NCBI RefSeq assembly: GCF_963678225.1
Contig: NZ_OY782764.1
Location: 2,981,001-3,045,000 of the forward strand
Reading direction: 5' to 3'
Length of the DNA: 64,000 bases
Source of the DNA: an uncultured Cohaesibacter sp.
Lineage (GTDB): Bacteria; Pseudomonadota; Alphaproteobacteria; Rhizobiales; Cohaesibacteraceae
A program made the translations under genes and the position numbers. The notes beneath the pieces were generated by a model. That model was given only the letters and a program-made list of their open reading frames with translations. It had not been told where the DNA came from and ran no database searches. This document shows positions 43,455-52,603 of this stretch, in pieces; the stretch's first letter is position 1; every line of letters begins with the position of its first letter.

Positions 43455-44738
43455 TTACGGGTAGAGAAGGTTCGGCAGGAAGAGGATGATCTGCGGCAGA
43501 AAGACAAGCAGGATCTGGATGACTAGCATACTGGCGACGAACGGTAGGATGGAACGCGCCAGATCTATGAGCCTCGTTCCGCTGATCGATTTGGCAATAA
43601 AGACATTGACCCCGACCGGTGGTGTAATCAGCCCCAGCTCGGTGCCAACCACCAGAATGATACCGAAGTGATAAGGGTTGATGCCCAGCTTGACGAGCAC
43701 CGGCAGCAACAGTGGCGTGTAGATCAGGATCTGCGCTGTCGTATCCATGAACATGCCGGTAACGGTGATCATGACCACGAAGAACAAAAGGATGATGGTG
43801 CCGTTGTCAGTGATCTGCAGGATCAATTCTGCGACCTGATTGGGAATCTGTGCAATGGTCAGGTAGCGGGCGAAAGCCATGGCAAAGCCCAGAATAATCA
43901 TCACGGAGCCGGTCGTCATGGCCGAACGCGAGGTGATCTCATACAGGTCGCTGAATTTCATGTCCTTATAGATGAAGAGACTAACGATCAGGGCATAGAT
44001 CACCGTGATGCAGGCGGCCTCGGTTGGTGTGAAGACGCCCGAATAGATACCGCCCAGCACGACAAAGGGTGTCAGCAAGGCCCATTTGCCTGCCCATGCG
44101 GTTTTGGCGACACGGCACCATGAGAAGGATTGGTCTGACCCGTGGTAGCCACGTTTCCAAGAGATGAAAACGGCTACCAGGATCAGCCCCGCGCCAATGA
44201 GGAAGCCGGGGACGATGCCAGCCACGAACATCTGGCCGATGGAGAGATCGGCGCTGATGGCGTAAATGATCATCGGAATGGAGGGCGGGATCATGATACC
44301 CAGCGACCCCGCGCAGGCTGTGAGGCCGCCAGAAAACTCGGCGCCATAGCCTCGACGGATCATCGAGGGAATCATCATTGCGCCAATCGCGGCCACCGTT
44401 GCAGGAGAGGAGCCGGAAATAGACGCAAAGAACATGCAGGCCAGAACCGTGACCACCGACAAGCCGCCCGTTATCCTGCCGACAAGACTGGAGGCGAAAT
44501 CAACGATCCTCTGGGAAAGGCCGCCCACCTCCATCACATAGCCCGCCATGATAAACAACGGAATGGCCAGAAAGACGAAACTGTCGAGCGCGGAGAAGGC
44601 GATATGGGACAGAAAACTGAAGGGTATATCGGTCATCATCAAGGCGATTGCCGTTGAAATGCCGATGGATATGGCGATGGGCATTCCCAGAAACAGAAGC
44701 AGGAAGAATGCCACGAACATGACGATTGTGCCGCTCAT
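43455..44738 (-). CDS. TRAP transporter large permease (DctM), unknown substrate
   Basis: 427-residue DctM-family membrane protein with about twelve hydrophobic helices. Family segments are AIPLFIMAGYVMEVGGLSQR near 56-75, ISGSSPATVAAIGAMMIPSM near 107 and GVFTPTEAACITVIYALIV near 228. It starts 12 bases after the dctQ stop and is followed after 60 bases by the FAD/Fe-S dehydrogenase. It is a paralogue of UehC but clearly different in sequence, so it serves a different substrate. Confidence 0.93.
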   Translation of the reverse strand: MSGTIVMFVAFFLLLFLGMPIAISIGISTAIALMMTDIPFSFLSHIAFSALDSFVFLAIPLFIMAGYVMEVGGLSQRIVDFASSLVGRITGGLSVVTVLACMFFASISGSSPATVAAIGAMMIPSMIRRGYGAEFSGGLTACAGSLGIMIPPSIPMIIYAISADLSIGQMFVAGIVPGFLIGAGLILVAVFISWKRGYHGSDQSFSWCRVAKTAWAGKWALLTPFVVLGGIYSGVFTPTEAACITVIYALIVSLFIYKDMKFSDLYEITSRSAMTTGSVMIILGFAMAFARYLTIAQIPNQVAELILQITDNGTIILLFFVVMITVTGMFMDTTAQILIYTPLLLPVLVKLGINPYHFGIILVVGTELGLITPPVGVNVFIAKSISGTRLIDLARSILPFVASMLVIQILLVFLPQIILFLPNLLYP

Positions 44739-44750
44739 CTCAGGCCTCCT

Positions 44751-45245
44751 TTAAAGATGCTTTTCTTTGGCCACCCAGAGCTGATGGCGAGATACCATCC
44801 GCTCGATGAGGCGAACAGTCATAAGGGCGAATGTGAAGGGGATCACCGCATAGACCCAGCCATAGGGCCAGTCGAGAGCGGGGGTGGTTTTGCCGATCAT
44901 CAAGGCGTCTTCGGCGATCGCAATCGCATGCCAGCCGACTGCGAAAATGAAGACTGTCCAGACAAGGTCGAGTAGCTGATCCAGCCAGTATTTCGGGCGA
45001 CCGACAACAAAGATGTCGATGATTTCCACTCTCACATGCGCCCCTTTCTGAATGCAGAGGCTGCAGGAGATATAGACGAGCAGGATGAAATCATAGTTTG
45101 CCAGTTCTTCTGTCCAGGACAGGGAGAAATTGATGACAAACCGAAAAGCGACCTGCATGAAACAGAGGATGACAAGGAGCGAGAACAGAATGACGCTCAT
45201 CACCTCTTCGAATTTTTCTGAATATTGAAGCAGTTTGCGCAACAT
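44751..45245 (-). CDS. TRAP transporter small permease (DctQ), unknown substrate
   Basis: 164-residue DctQ-family protein with four hydrophobic helices (WTEELANYDFILLVYISCSL, KGAHVRVEIIDIF typical). GGAGGAGG precedes the ATG by several bases. It is the partner of the DctM protein encoded directly downstream. The 230-base gap before it, following dctP, contains stem-loops. Confidence 0.92.
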   Translation of the reverse strand: MLRKLLQYSEKFEEVMSVILFSLLVILCFMQVAFRFVINFSLSWTEELANYDFILLVYISCSLCIQKGAHVRVEIIDIFVVGRPKYWLDQLLDLVWTVFIFAVGWHAIAIAEDALMIGKTTPALDWPYGWVYAVIPFTFALMTVRLIERMVSRHQLWVAKEKHL

Positions 45246-45415
45246 GACCTGCCACCTCCTCCAGGGCAGACATTAGCTTGCTTATTACCCTCTCCTTATG
45301 CTCGGAAGGGGAAGCGGCAACCGTGAGCCGTGTTGCCTTTCGTGCGGGGTGAGGCCTGCAGATACGGTTCGAGAGAGAGCTGCACCAGAGGGCCTCGACT
45401 TGCAAAAGGCAAAGG

Positions 45416-45461
45416 GCTCCTCTCCCGGTGGTGGTGGATCAGACCATTGCGAGAGAGGAGC
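45416..45461 (-). terminator. Stem-loop in the dctP-dctQ gap
   Basis: On the minus strand GCTCCTCTC (45461-45453) pairs with GAGAGGAGC (45424-45416), followed by CCTTTGCCTTTTGC. A short competing hairpin GAGGAG-AAAG-CTCCTC overlaps the first arm. This may attenuate transcription between the abundant binding protein and the permeases. Confidence 0.4.
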
Positions 45462-45475
45462 TTTCTCCTCAGGAG

Positions 45476-46486
45476 CTACTCCGCGGAGACATTCTCGATT
45501 TCAGCAATCAACTCGTCATACATGCTTGCAGAAATATCCTTGCCGTGCTGCTCGATAACGGGCAGGGCGGTTTCACGCATTTCTGCGAGATTTTCCTTGG
45601 AGATTTCCGTATAGGTGATGCCGGTGTCGATGAGAGCCTGCAGGGCTTCTTTTTCAGCCTTGGCCGAGGCTTCATGCTCATATTCTGCGAAGATCTTGGC
45701 GCCTTCGTCGATGATCTTCTGCTGATCTGCGCTCATATTGTCATAGAAGCGCTTGCCGATGACCAGCACATCCCAGGAATGCATATGGCCACTGTTGGAG
45801 AGATATTTCTGCACTTCATAGAAGCGAGAGAGAAGGATCGTGGCATATGGGTTTTCCTGACCGTCAATGGTGCCAGTCTGCAGAGCGGAAAAGACTTCGC
45901 CAAAGCTCATCGGGGTCGGGTTGGTGCCAAGAGCGCGGAAGACATCCAGGATGACCGGATTCTGCATCACGCGGATTTTCATGCCCTTAAGGTCTGCTAG
46001 GGATTCAATCGGGCGCACGCGGTTGGTTAGATGACGGACGCCGAAATTGCCGATAGCCAGGCCGTGAATACCAACCGGGTCGAGCATATCCATCAGTTTG
46101 CGCGCCCATGGCCCGCGCGCAACCTTGGCGGAAACTTCCTTGCTCGGGAAAATATAGGGCAGATCGGGCAGGCGGAACTCTTTTACATAGTTGCCCAGTA
46201 CCGATGGGGTCGGGACCACCATATGAACCGTGCCCAGCTTGATGGCTTCGAGCACTTCAAGATCGCCGCCGAGCATGGCGTTCGGGAAGATCTGAACCTC
46301 GATATCGCCGCCGGACTTGTCTTCAACATACTTTTTGAATTCAGTAAGCGCTTTATATTGATAATGCTGCTCGGAAATGCCTGTGCTGACCTTGATGGTC
46401 TTGCTGGCTGCCTGAGCCTGCCCGCCGGCAAGAGTCATAGCTGCAGCAAACAACAGGGCGTGAGCCGTCTTTGCTAGAAAATTCAT
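45476..46486 (-). CDS. TRAP periplasmic binding protein (DctP), unknown substrate
   Basis: 336 residues from ATG 46486, chosen for GGAGGA directly upstream; longer frames include no signal peptide. The signal peptide ends AQAASKTIKVS. DctP core: IFPNAMLGGDLEVLEAIKLG, GMKIRVMQNPVILDVFRALG (carboxylate-binding Arg in IRVM) and ALQTGTIDGQENPYATILLS. The ligand is probably an organic acid anion. It lies 222 bases after the DapA-like gene. Confidence 0.92.
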   Translation of the reverse strand: MNFLAKTAHALLFAAAMTLAGGQAQAASKTIKVSTGISEQHYQYKALTEFKKYVEDKSGGDIEVQIFPNAMLGGDLEVLEAIKLGTVHMVVPTPSVLGNYVKEFRLPDLPYIFPSKEVSAKVARGPWARKLMDMLDPVGIHGLAIGNFGVRHLTNRVRPIESLADLKGMKIRVMQNPVILDVFRALGTNPTPMSFGEVFSALQTGTIDGQENPYATILLSRFYEVQKYLSNSGHMHSWDVLVIGKRFYDNMSADQQKIIDEGAKIFAEYEHEASAKAEKEALQALIDTGITYTEISKENLAEMRETALPVIEQHGKDISASMYDELIAEIENVSAE

Positions 46487-46708
46487 GTTTTCCTCCACTT
46501 TATGCTGGGTATTCGGCACGGTGCCCTCTACACCGTCTTCAATCCAACTCCAGCTTCCTATTCCTCCCAAAGCAGGCACACGGATTGACCGAATTGCGTA
46601 AATCCCCCCAAACGGCTGCCATTCACAAATCCGGAAGACAGCCTGTTCGGAGGGGTGCTGAACAACCCGGTGGCTCATGGCATGAGGCCACCGGGCAAGG
46701 AGCAGGAC

Positions 46709-47605
46709 CTAGAGAAGGTCTGCGAGGAGCTTGTCGATTTTCTTCTTGTTGGCATCGTCCAGTTCGCCAAGCGGATGGCGTGGCAGGCCAACATCAAGAC
46801 CCTGAGCGGCGAGGGTGTATTTGCAGACTTCCTGCCAATGGGGAACGCCTGCTTCCTTGTCATAGAAGAAGTAATCGATATATGGCTGCATCTTGGCCTG
46901 CTGGGCGCGGGCTTTGTCGACGTCCTTCTCGACGATGCAGATGTCCATCAGAGTGCGGCATGCTTTTGGCAGAACGGCAGGGAAGCCACTGAGCCAGCCA
47001 TCTGCGCCAGCCAGCATGCCTTCCATGGCGGCATAGTCATGGCCGTAGAAGATATCCAGTTTGTCACCACAGTGGAAGCGCAGTTCATGCACGCGGTTGG
47101 CGTCGCCATGCGCTGCCTTGATGGCATTGACCACACCTTCATCAAGAAGGGTCTTTACTTCGAGCGGCGTCAGTTCATACCCGGCGAACCATGGGTTGTT
47201 GTAAACCATGATGGGAATATCGACATTCTGGCGCAGCTCGCGGAAGTGGCTCATCACCGCTTTCTTATGCGGGTTGAGATAGTAAGGCAGAATAACCATC
47301 AGGCCATCGGCGCCTTTGTCCTGAGCAAACTTGCTCATGTCGATGGTGTTGATGGTTGAGTAGAAGCCTGTGCCGCAATAGATGGGCACTTCACCATCGA
47401 TGAAACCGAGAACATGTTCGAGGATTTCTTTCTGTTCGGTCGGGTTCATGGCGATATTTTCGCCGGTGCTGCCGCAGATGGAGAGATTCTGCGCGCCCTG
47501 ATCGATCAACCAGCGCAGATATTTTTCCATTTTGGGTTTGCTGTAGGTCTGATCGTCGTTCCAGATCGTCATACATGCTGGCATAAGGCCTGAAGCGTGT
47601 TTCAT
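46709..47605 (-). CDS. DapA-family (DHDPS/NAL) aldolase or dehydratase
   Basis: 298-residue class I aldolase-superfamily TIM barrel. The pyruvate-binding motif is GSTGENIAM, the catalytic Tyr is in MVYNNPWF and the Schiff-base Lys in NAIKAAHGD. It is probably a catabolic aldolase or keto-acid dehydratase, not lysine biosynthesis, because it heads a unit with a TRAP importer and a 2-hydroxyacid-type dehydrogenase. Many sugar-acid and amino-acid pathways use this family, including keto-deoxy-sugar-acid and hydroxyproline routes, and none can be chosen here. Upstream lies the 1-kb regulatory gap shared with the IclR gene. Confidence 0.88.
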   Translation of the reverse strand: MKHASGLMPACMTIWNDDQTYSKPKMEKYLRWLIDQGAQNLSICGSTGENIAMNPTEQKEILEHVLGFIDGEVPIYCGTGFYSTINTIDMSKFAQDKGADGLMVILPYYLNPHKKAVMSHFRELRQNVDIPIMVYNNPWFAGYELTPLEVKTLLDEGVVNAIKAAHGDANRVHELRFHCGDKLDIFYGHDYAAMEGMLAGADGWLSGFPAVLPKACRTLMDICIVEKDVDKARAQQAKMQPYIDYFFYDKEAGVPHWQEVCKYTLAAQGLDVGLPRHPLGELDDANKKKIDKLLADLL

Positions 47606-47724
47606 GTCTAAATTCCTTGGTTGTTCAGGATGTCACCTCGGGCACTCCCGGTTGACGGTGGGAGCATGAGATTGATTGTTACGTTCATACAAAATGGAAT
47701 GTAAGTCAACGAAAATTTATATAA

Positions 47725-47739
47725 TCCCATATTGTGGAA
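47725..47739. promoter_or_regulatory. IclR-type operator candidate a
   Basis: TCCCATATTGTGGAA, matching TTCC-N7-GGAA with one deviation, 120 bases upstream of the DapA-family start. Its centre is 43 bases (about four helical turns) from site b. Confidence 0.5.
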
Positions 47740-47767
47740 GATAGCGTCATATGTCGTCGCTATTATT

Positions 47768-47781
47768 ATCCACAATTGGAA
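47768..47781. promoter_or_regulatory. IclR-type operator candidate b
   Basis: ATCCACAATTGGAA. On the minus strand it reads TTCCAATTGTGGAT, sharing the ATTGTGGA core of sites a and c, though with a spacer one base shorter. Confidence 0.45.
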
Positions 47782-48150
47782 GGTAGACAAATTCTATCTT
47801 TTCAATGTCCATTTATGACGTCAAAGACAAATGAAGTGAGAGGATGAGAGAAATAGCCCATTCTTGAGCTCGAAATGAGGTACCTTGGCGCTTCTGCGGA
47901 ACAGGTAAAAAGGCTAAGGTTAAGACATGAGATGCAAATGGTTTGCTACGTCTATATTGTAAAAGTGAAATATAATACAATGTCTTATATGGAAATCTGT
48001 TTGGTATTGCTTGTGCTGAGGGTGTCGGAAAACCCACCATTCGGTAAGCCTGTTGATCGGGATTACGGGCTGAGGAGGACTAATTGGAATATTTTCGAGT
48101 GATAAATAAATTGATCATCAGTCGCGATGTTTCGTGTATCCTGGTGGAGA

Positions 48151-48171
48151 ATATTCCGTAATTCGGAATAT
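48151..48171. promoter_or_regulatory. IclR-type operator candidate e (perfect palindrome)
   Basis: ATATTCCG-TAATT-CGGAATAT is an exact inverted repeat with 8-base arms containing TTCC-N7-GGAA, in the middle of the gene-free region. Confidence 0.55.
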
Positions 48172-48442
48172 GACGTAATACCAATTGTTGAAACGATGCT
48201 TAGAAACCCATTCAAAGGGTGCACTATTCTAGTGGGTAACCTTTCAGTCCGCTTCAGAAGAGTATCCGTTGCCGAAGCCTGATGCTGCGATCGACAGAAA
48301 AGCAGAGATAATCGCTGAATTTCTGCCATTTTCGCTAAAGTGTGTAGGGAAGAATATTCGGTTGTAATCGGTAAAAATTACTATTTATATTATTTTTTAG
48401 ATGTTGAATGGTGGAGATTCGCCAACAGTCTGTGTTGCCATG

Positions 48443-48457
48443 TTCCGTATTGTGGAT
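48443..48457. promoter_or_regulatory. IclR-type operator candidate c
   Basis: TTCCGTATTGTGGAT, 216 bases before the IclR start, nearly identical in its right half to sites a and b. Confidence 0.5.
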
Positions 48458-48672
48458 TATTTCTGAAATAAATCCCCTTTAAATAAGGGTTTTGGAATTT
48501 AAAGCGCAGGCCGGGCTGCGTACACATAAAGGAATCGCGCGAACGACGGTAAATTGACTTGCAATTTTGCCTCGAAACAAGAATGAAACCTGTTCAAATG
48601 AGGGCGAGAGCTTCTGTTGCTTGACGATAGGGGCCTCAGTCTGGCGCCTCTTAAAAAAGCTTGGAAAGAACA

Positions 48673-49467
48673 ATGGTCAAAAAAAATGATGCCGGCGGAA
48701 ACGAAGCGGGCGCAAAGCTGTTTACAAAAATGATGACGGTCCTCAATTGCTTTACCCGTGCCAGGGGGCAATTGAGTATCAGTGAAATCGTGGAAACAAC
48801 TGGGCTTCCGCGCACCACGGTACACCGCATTGTCGCGTCTTTAAGAGATGTCGGCATGCTTGATCAGGATGGGCGAAGACAGACCTATCGTCTTGGTTTG
48901 AAAATGTTTTATTTCGGCAGCGTGGTCATCGCAAACCTGGATCTGACCGGCAATTCCCGGCCGCATATCCTCTCGCTGCATCAGCTTACAGGTGAAGCTG
49001 TGCATCTGCATATCTTTGACGGTAGTCATATGGTCTGTATCGAGCGCGAGGAAATGGGCGAGAACAGATTGACGACCCTGACGACGATCGAAGGGGCGCC
49101 GACCTATTGCACCAGTGTCGGTAAAGCCTTTCTAGCCTATCAGGACGACAAGCTCGTCAATAGAATCGCCAAGGAAGAAGGGCTTGAAGCCCGGACTGAA
49201 AAAACCATTACAGACCTTTCTGCGCTTAAGGAAGAGCTGGAGACCGTACGTACAAATGGCTACGCGGTCGACGATGAGGAGAACGAAGTGGGGATTCGCT
49301 GCGTTGGTGCTCCAATTCGGGATTCGCGTGGACAAGTTTTCGCTTCCATCAGTGTTTCGGGCACAACTGAACGCATGCCGATGCCTCGTGTGCTCGGTTT
49401 GGCCTCTGCTGTCGCCAATACGGCAGATGAAATTTCAAAAAGTCTGGGTTGGAACCCGAATTTGTGA
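48673..49467 (+). CDS. IclR-family transcriptional regulator
   Basis: 264 residues from ATG 48673; an in-frame TTG four codons earlier is less likely. The N-terminal winged helix reads LSISEIVETTGLPRTTVHRI (about 36-55) and is followed by the IclR effector domain with TTIEGAPTYCTSVGKAFLAY and GIRCVGAPIRDSRGQVFASI. IclR proteins bind short palindromes of the type TGGAA-N-TTCCA, which fits the TTCC-N7-GGAA dyads on both sides of this gene. It lies between the minus-strand DapA-TRAP-dehydrogenase unit and the plus-strand TTT-kinase-isomerase unit and may control both. Confidence 0.92.
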   Translation: MVKKNDAGGNEAGAKLFTKMMTVLNCFTRARGQLSISEIVETTGLPRTTVHRIVASLRDVGMLDQDGRRQTYRLGLKMFYFGSVVIANLDLTGNSRPHILSLHQLTGEAVHLHIFDGSHMVCIEREEMGENRLTTLTTIEGAPTYCTSVGKAFLAYQDDKLVNRIAKEEGLEARTEKTITDLSALKEELETVRTNGYAVDDEENEVGIRCVGAPIRDSRGQVFASISVSGTTERMPMPRVLGLASAVANTADEISKSLGWNPNL

Positions 49468-49493
49468 GCTCTAAAACTGGTCAATTGGTTTAA

Positions 49494-49508
49494 TTCCGAA
49501 ATGTGGGA
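49494..49508. promoter_or_regulatory. IclR-type operator candidate d
   Basis: TTCCGAAATGTGGGA, 58 bases ahead of the TctC start and after the IclR stop. It shares TTCCG and TGTGG with site c. The position overlaps where the promoter of the TTT operon must lie. Confidence 0.5.
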
Positions 49509-49566
49509 TTGAAAAAGACTTAATCATCGTTTATTCCTATTTATGTCGAGGAATGGGAGGTTTTCG

Positions 49567-50535
49567 ATGATTTGCTCACGCAACTATCTTTTGGCGCTCT
49601 CCATGACACCGTTTATGGTGTCCGCTGGTTGGGCTGCGGATTTTCCAACAAGGCCTGTTACAATCATCGTTCCCGCTGCCGCTGGCGGCGGAGGCGATAC
49701 AACCACACGCATTCTGGCTCGCAGCATTGAGCAGGAAATGGGGTGGACGGTCAGCATCATCAATCAGGGGCAGGGCGGTGGCGTCGTCGGCTTGACTAGC
49801 ATGGTCAATGCCGAACCGGATGGCTATACCGTCGGTTTGCTGTTCCCTTATGCTGGCTACAAATATACCGGTCAGGCTGATTTCGCCGGAGCGGATTTCT
49901 CACCAATTGCCAATTTCAATGGCGACTCGTCATCACTCGTTACATCAGCGTCCTCGCCTTTCGAGACGCTGGCTGATGCATTGGATGCCATCAAGGCCGA
50001 GCCCTCCAAATACAAGATCCATTGCAGCGGTGGCTGCGGTAGCGTCTGGGATGTGCCCGTTGCCGGCATGATGATGGATTACGGCATCGATGTAGAAAAG
50101 ATCACCTGGATTCCGGGGCAGGGGGCAGCCACAGGCTTGCAAGAACTGGCCTCCGGTGGTGTTGATTTCCAGACTGTGTCCCTGCCTGAAGCCTCTGGGC
50201 TCATCTCTGCCGGTCTTGTGCGTCCTCTGGGCGTCTTGAGCCCGGAACCGGTACCCGGATTTGAAGATGTGCCTCTTGCCGGTGAAGTCATGGGCCATCC
50301 GGTGGATGGCGGCACATGGCGCGCGCTTGGCGGACCTGCTGGCGTTTCTGATGACATTATCAAGACATGGGAAGACGCTGCCCAAAAGGCTGTGCAGTCC
50401 GATAGCTTCAAGAATGCAATGAAGACGGCCAATTTCGGCATCAAATGGATGCCTACCGAAGATCTCGCCGCCTTGATGAAAAGCCATGAAGAGGACACCG
50501 CGCGTGTGATGGCTGCCCTCGGTTACAGCAAGTAA
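49567..50535 (+). CDS. Tripartite tricarboxylate transporter binding protein (TctC/Bug family), first copy
   Basis: 322 residues from ATG 49567, which has GGGAGG six bases upstream; an ATG eight codons earlier lacks one. The signal peptide ends AGWAADFPTRPV. Bug-family features: VTIIVPAAAGGGGDTTTRIL, INQGQGGGVVGLTSM and a CSGGCGSVWDVP loop. It is the periplasmic receptor for TctAB encoded next. Ligands of the family are mostly carboxylates. It shares the GGCGS-type loop with the second TctC at 52604, so the two are close paralogues. Confidence 0.92.
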   Translation: MICSRNYLLALSMTPFMVSAGWAADFPTRPVTIIVPAAAGGGGDTTTRILARSIEQEMGWTVSIINQGQGGGVVGLTSMVNAEPDGYTVGLLFPYAGYKYTGQADFAGADFSPIANFNGDSSSLVTSASSPFETLADALDAIKAEPSKYKIHCSGGCGSVWDVPVAGMMMDYGIDVEKITWIPGQGAATGLQELASGGVDFQTVSLPEASGLISAGLVRPLGVLSPEPVPGFEDVPLAGEVMGHPVDGGTWRALGGPAGVSDDIIKTWEDAAQKAVQSDSFKNAMKTANFGIKWMPTEDLAALMKSHEEDTARVMAALGYSK

Positions 50536-50549
50536 CAAGAGAAATATCC

Positions 50550-51035
50550 ATGAAAGCTCATGATAGTATCGTCGGCTTGGTCGTGGCCATTCTGGGAGGG
50601 GCTATTGCGCTCTACTCCCAGAGTCTGGTGCCGCCTCGCCATTTGAATTACGGGCCGGGATTCTTTCCCCTGCTTATTGGCATCGGCCTTGTGTTGGTTG
50701 GAGGCGGGCTCATCGTCCAAGGGTATGTGACCGGGCGTGACAAGCCCTTGTTTTACCGGCCGCGCTGGCTGGAAAACCGCCAACTCGTCTTTCGTTTCTG
50801 GATTATTCCGATCGCAATTCTCTTCTATTGGCTGGCCGTTACGCCTCTGGGCTTTCTCGCCACAGCGACAATTCTGCTCGCAATCATCCAGATCGCCAAT
50901 GGCGTGCGATGGAAATTGGCCTTCGGCGTAGCGCTGATAACCGCTCTGGTGGTCAACATCCTCTTTGCCTCCATCCTGCATGTTCCCCTTTCCTGGGGGC
51001 TTCTCACTCCAATTTCGGGATTGTTCATATGGTAG
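50550..51035 (+). CDS. tctB: Tripartite tricarboxylate transporter small subunit TctB
   Basis: 161-residue TctB-family membrane protein with four hydrophobic segments (GLVVAILGGAIALYSQSLV at the start, FFPLLIGIGLVLVGGGLIV next). It begins 14 bases after the first tctC and overlaps the start of tctA by seven bases (ATGGTAG), indicating coupled translation. Confidence 0.88.
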   Translation: MKAHDSIVGLVVAILGGAIALYSQSLVPPRHLNYGPGFFPLLIGIGLVLVGGGLIVQGYVTGRDKPLFYRPRWLENRQLVFRFWIIPIAILFYWLAVTPLGFLATATILLAIIQIANGVRWKLAFGVALITALVVNILFASILHVPLSWGLLTPISGLFIW

Positions 51036-52546
51036 ACGCTGGCACAATTCTGGCGCAGCTCGCTGATCCTTATCTGCTTCTGGTGATCGTCGCATCCGCT
51101 GCATATGGGCTTGCCATTGGCTCCATCCCCGGGCTGACAGCCCTGATGGCCACGGCCTTGCTTGTCCCCTTCATTATCTTTATGGCACCACTGCCTGCGA
51201 TTGCTTCCATCATCACGGCATCTGCCATGGCGATTTTCGCCGGTGATATTCCGGGCGCTCTGCTGCGCATGCCAGGAACGCCTGCCTCGGCAGCCTATAC
51301 GGATGATGCCTTCAAGCTGACCAGGCAGGGCAAATCCGCAACGGCACTGGGGGCCGGGCTCTTTGCTTCCGCATTCGGCGGAGTGGCCAGCGCAACCATC
51401 CTGACGCTCTGTGCACCATGGTTGGCTCGCGTTGCGCTGTCTTTCTCCAGCGTTGAATATTTCTGGCTCGGAGTTCTGGGGTTGAGCTGTGCCACCTTCG
51501 TGGCCGGTCCGTCCCTGCTCAAGGGCCTTGCCTCTCTGCTGTTCGGCCTGTTTCTGGCGACCATGGGGCTCGATCCGATTTCCGGCATGCCGCGGTTTAC
51601 CTTTGGCTCGACCAATCTGGTTGGCGGACTCGGGCTTATTCCCGTGCTGATCGGCCTGTTTGCTGTTTCGGAACTGCTGCGCAACAGTTACGGGCAGGAT
51701 CGACAGATGTCGGAGAAGGCAAAACCGGCCTCGATTGTCAAAACAGTGGTCAAACTGATGTGGCCGCATAAGATCGGATTGCTTCGGGGCAGCCTGCTCG
51801 GCACAATCGTCGGTTCCTTGCCTGGAGCCGGGTCCGACATCGCCGCATGGATTTCCTACGCTCTGGCGAAAAAATCGTCCAAACGTGGCAACAGCGATAC
51901 CGAAGAAGGCGCCGTTGAGCGCATCATGTCAGCCAGTGCGGCCAATAATGCCAGTTTGGGCGGCGCCTACATTCCGGCAACCGTATTCGGAATCCCGGGT
52001 GATGCGATCACCGCGATTGTCATCAGCGTCATGTTCATCAAGGGGGTCAATCCGGGCCCGACACTGTTTCTCAATCAGCCGCAGGTAATCTACGCGATCT
52101 TTGCCATTTTCTTTCTGGCAAATCTTCTGATGCTGCCGCTTGGTATTGCCTGCATCCGCGGCTTTGGCCAGATCTTGCGCTTGCCGACAAGCATCATCTC
52201 TCCAGTCATTCTGCTCTTCTGCATTCTGGGGGCGTTCTCCGTCGAGAACACGCTCTTTGCCGTTGGCCTCGTAGCGCTGTTCGGTTTGCTTGGCTATGTG
52301 ATGGAAGAGAATGAAGTACCCTTGGCTCCGGCCATTCTGGGGCTCATTCTTGGCCCGCTGCTCGAGCAGACCTTCATGACCACAATGCTTAAATCCCAAG
52401 GCGATCTTTTAACTTTCTTCAACCGACCGATTGGAGGAACGATCGGTGCCGTCACAATTCTGGTGTGGGCTCTGATCATCGGTCTCAAACTCTTCGCGTC
52501 TCGTGATGCGAAGAACGACAGCTCACTTGCCGACACCGCTTCCTGA
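51029..52546 (+). CDS. tctA: Tripartite tricarboxylate transporter large subunit TctA
   Basis: 505 residues from ATG 51029; an upstream frame of 67 codons only repeats tctB sequence in another frame. About twelve membrane helices with the TctA signatures GSIPGLTALMATALLVPFI near 30-48, AGDIPGALLRMPGTPASAAY near 72 and GTIVGSLPGAGSDIAAWISY near 257. It is the translocating subunit. A second tctC gene follows after 57 bases. Confidence 0.92.
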   Translation: MVDAGTILAQLADPYLLLVIVASAAYGLAIGSIPGLTALMATALLVPFIIFMAPLPAIASIITASAMAIFAGDIPGALLRMPGTPASAAYTDDAFKLTRQGKSATALGAGLFASAFGGVASATILTLCAPWLARVALSFSSVEYFWLGVLGLSCATFVAGPSLLKGLASLLFGLFLATMGLDPISGMPRFTFGSTNLVGGLGLIPVLIGLFAVSELLRNSYGQDRQMSEKAKPASIVKTVVKLMWPHKIGLLRGSLLGTIVGSLPGAGSDIAAWISYALAKKSSKRGNSDTEEGAVERIMSASAANNASLGGAYIPATVFGIPGDAITAIVISVMFIKGVNPGPTLFLNQPQVIYAIFAIFFLANLLMLPLGIACIRGFGQILRLPTSIISPVILLFCILGAFSVENTLFAVGLVALFGLLGYVMEENEVPLAPAILGLILGPLLEQTFMTTMLKSQGDLLTFFNRPIGGTIGAVTILVWALIIGLKLFASRDAKNDSSLADTAS

Positions 52547-52603
52547 GTGGTGCCGACAGGGTACTTTCTTAAAGAATATTCCTGTTGAGTGGAGGAGAAT
52601 ATC

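Larger units (their letters stand above)
47606..48672. promoter_or_regulatory. Gene-free divergent region with repeated TTCC-N7-GGAA dyads
   Basis: About 1070 strongly AT-rich bases between the DapA-family gene (minus) and the IclR gene (plus). Short frames on both strands lack ribosome sites, codon bias or family resemblance. It contains four of the five related dyads described separately. The length, far beyond neighbouring gaps, suggests several regulatory sites, a small RNA or the remains of a lost gene. Confidence 0.6.

Noticed and set aside
45360-45400. A GGTTCGA stretch resembling a tRNA T-loop
   Set aside because: No acceptor, D or anticodon arms can be built around it.
46709-47605. 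Dihydrodipicolinate synthase for lysine biosynthesis (dapA)
   Set aside because: Family match only; the operon context with TRAP importer and FAD/Fe-S dehydrogenase indicates a catabolic aldolase-family enzyme.
47813-48329. Several 75-90 codon frames in the IclR-DapA gap
   Set aside because: Overlapping frames on both strands of AT-rich DNA without ribosome sites, codon bias or recognisable sequence.
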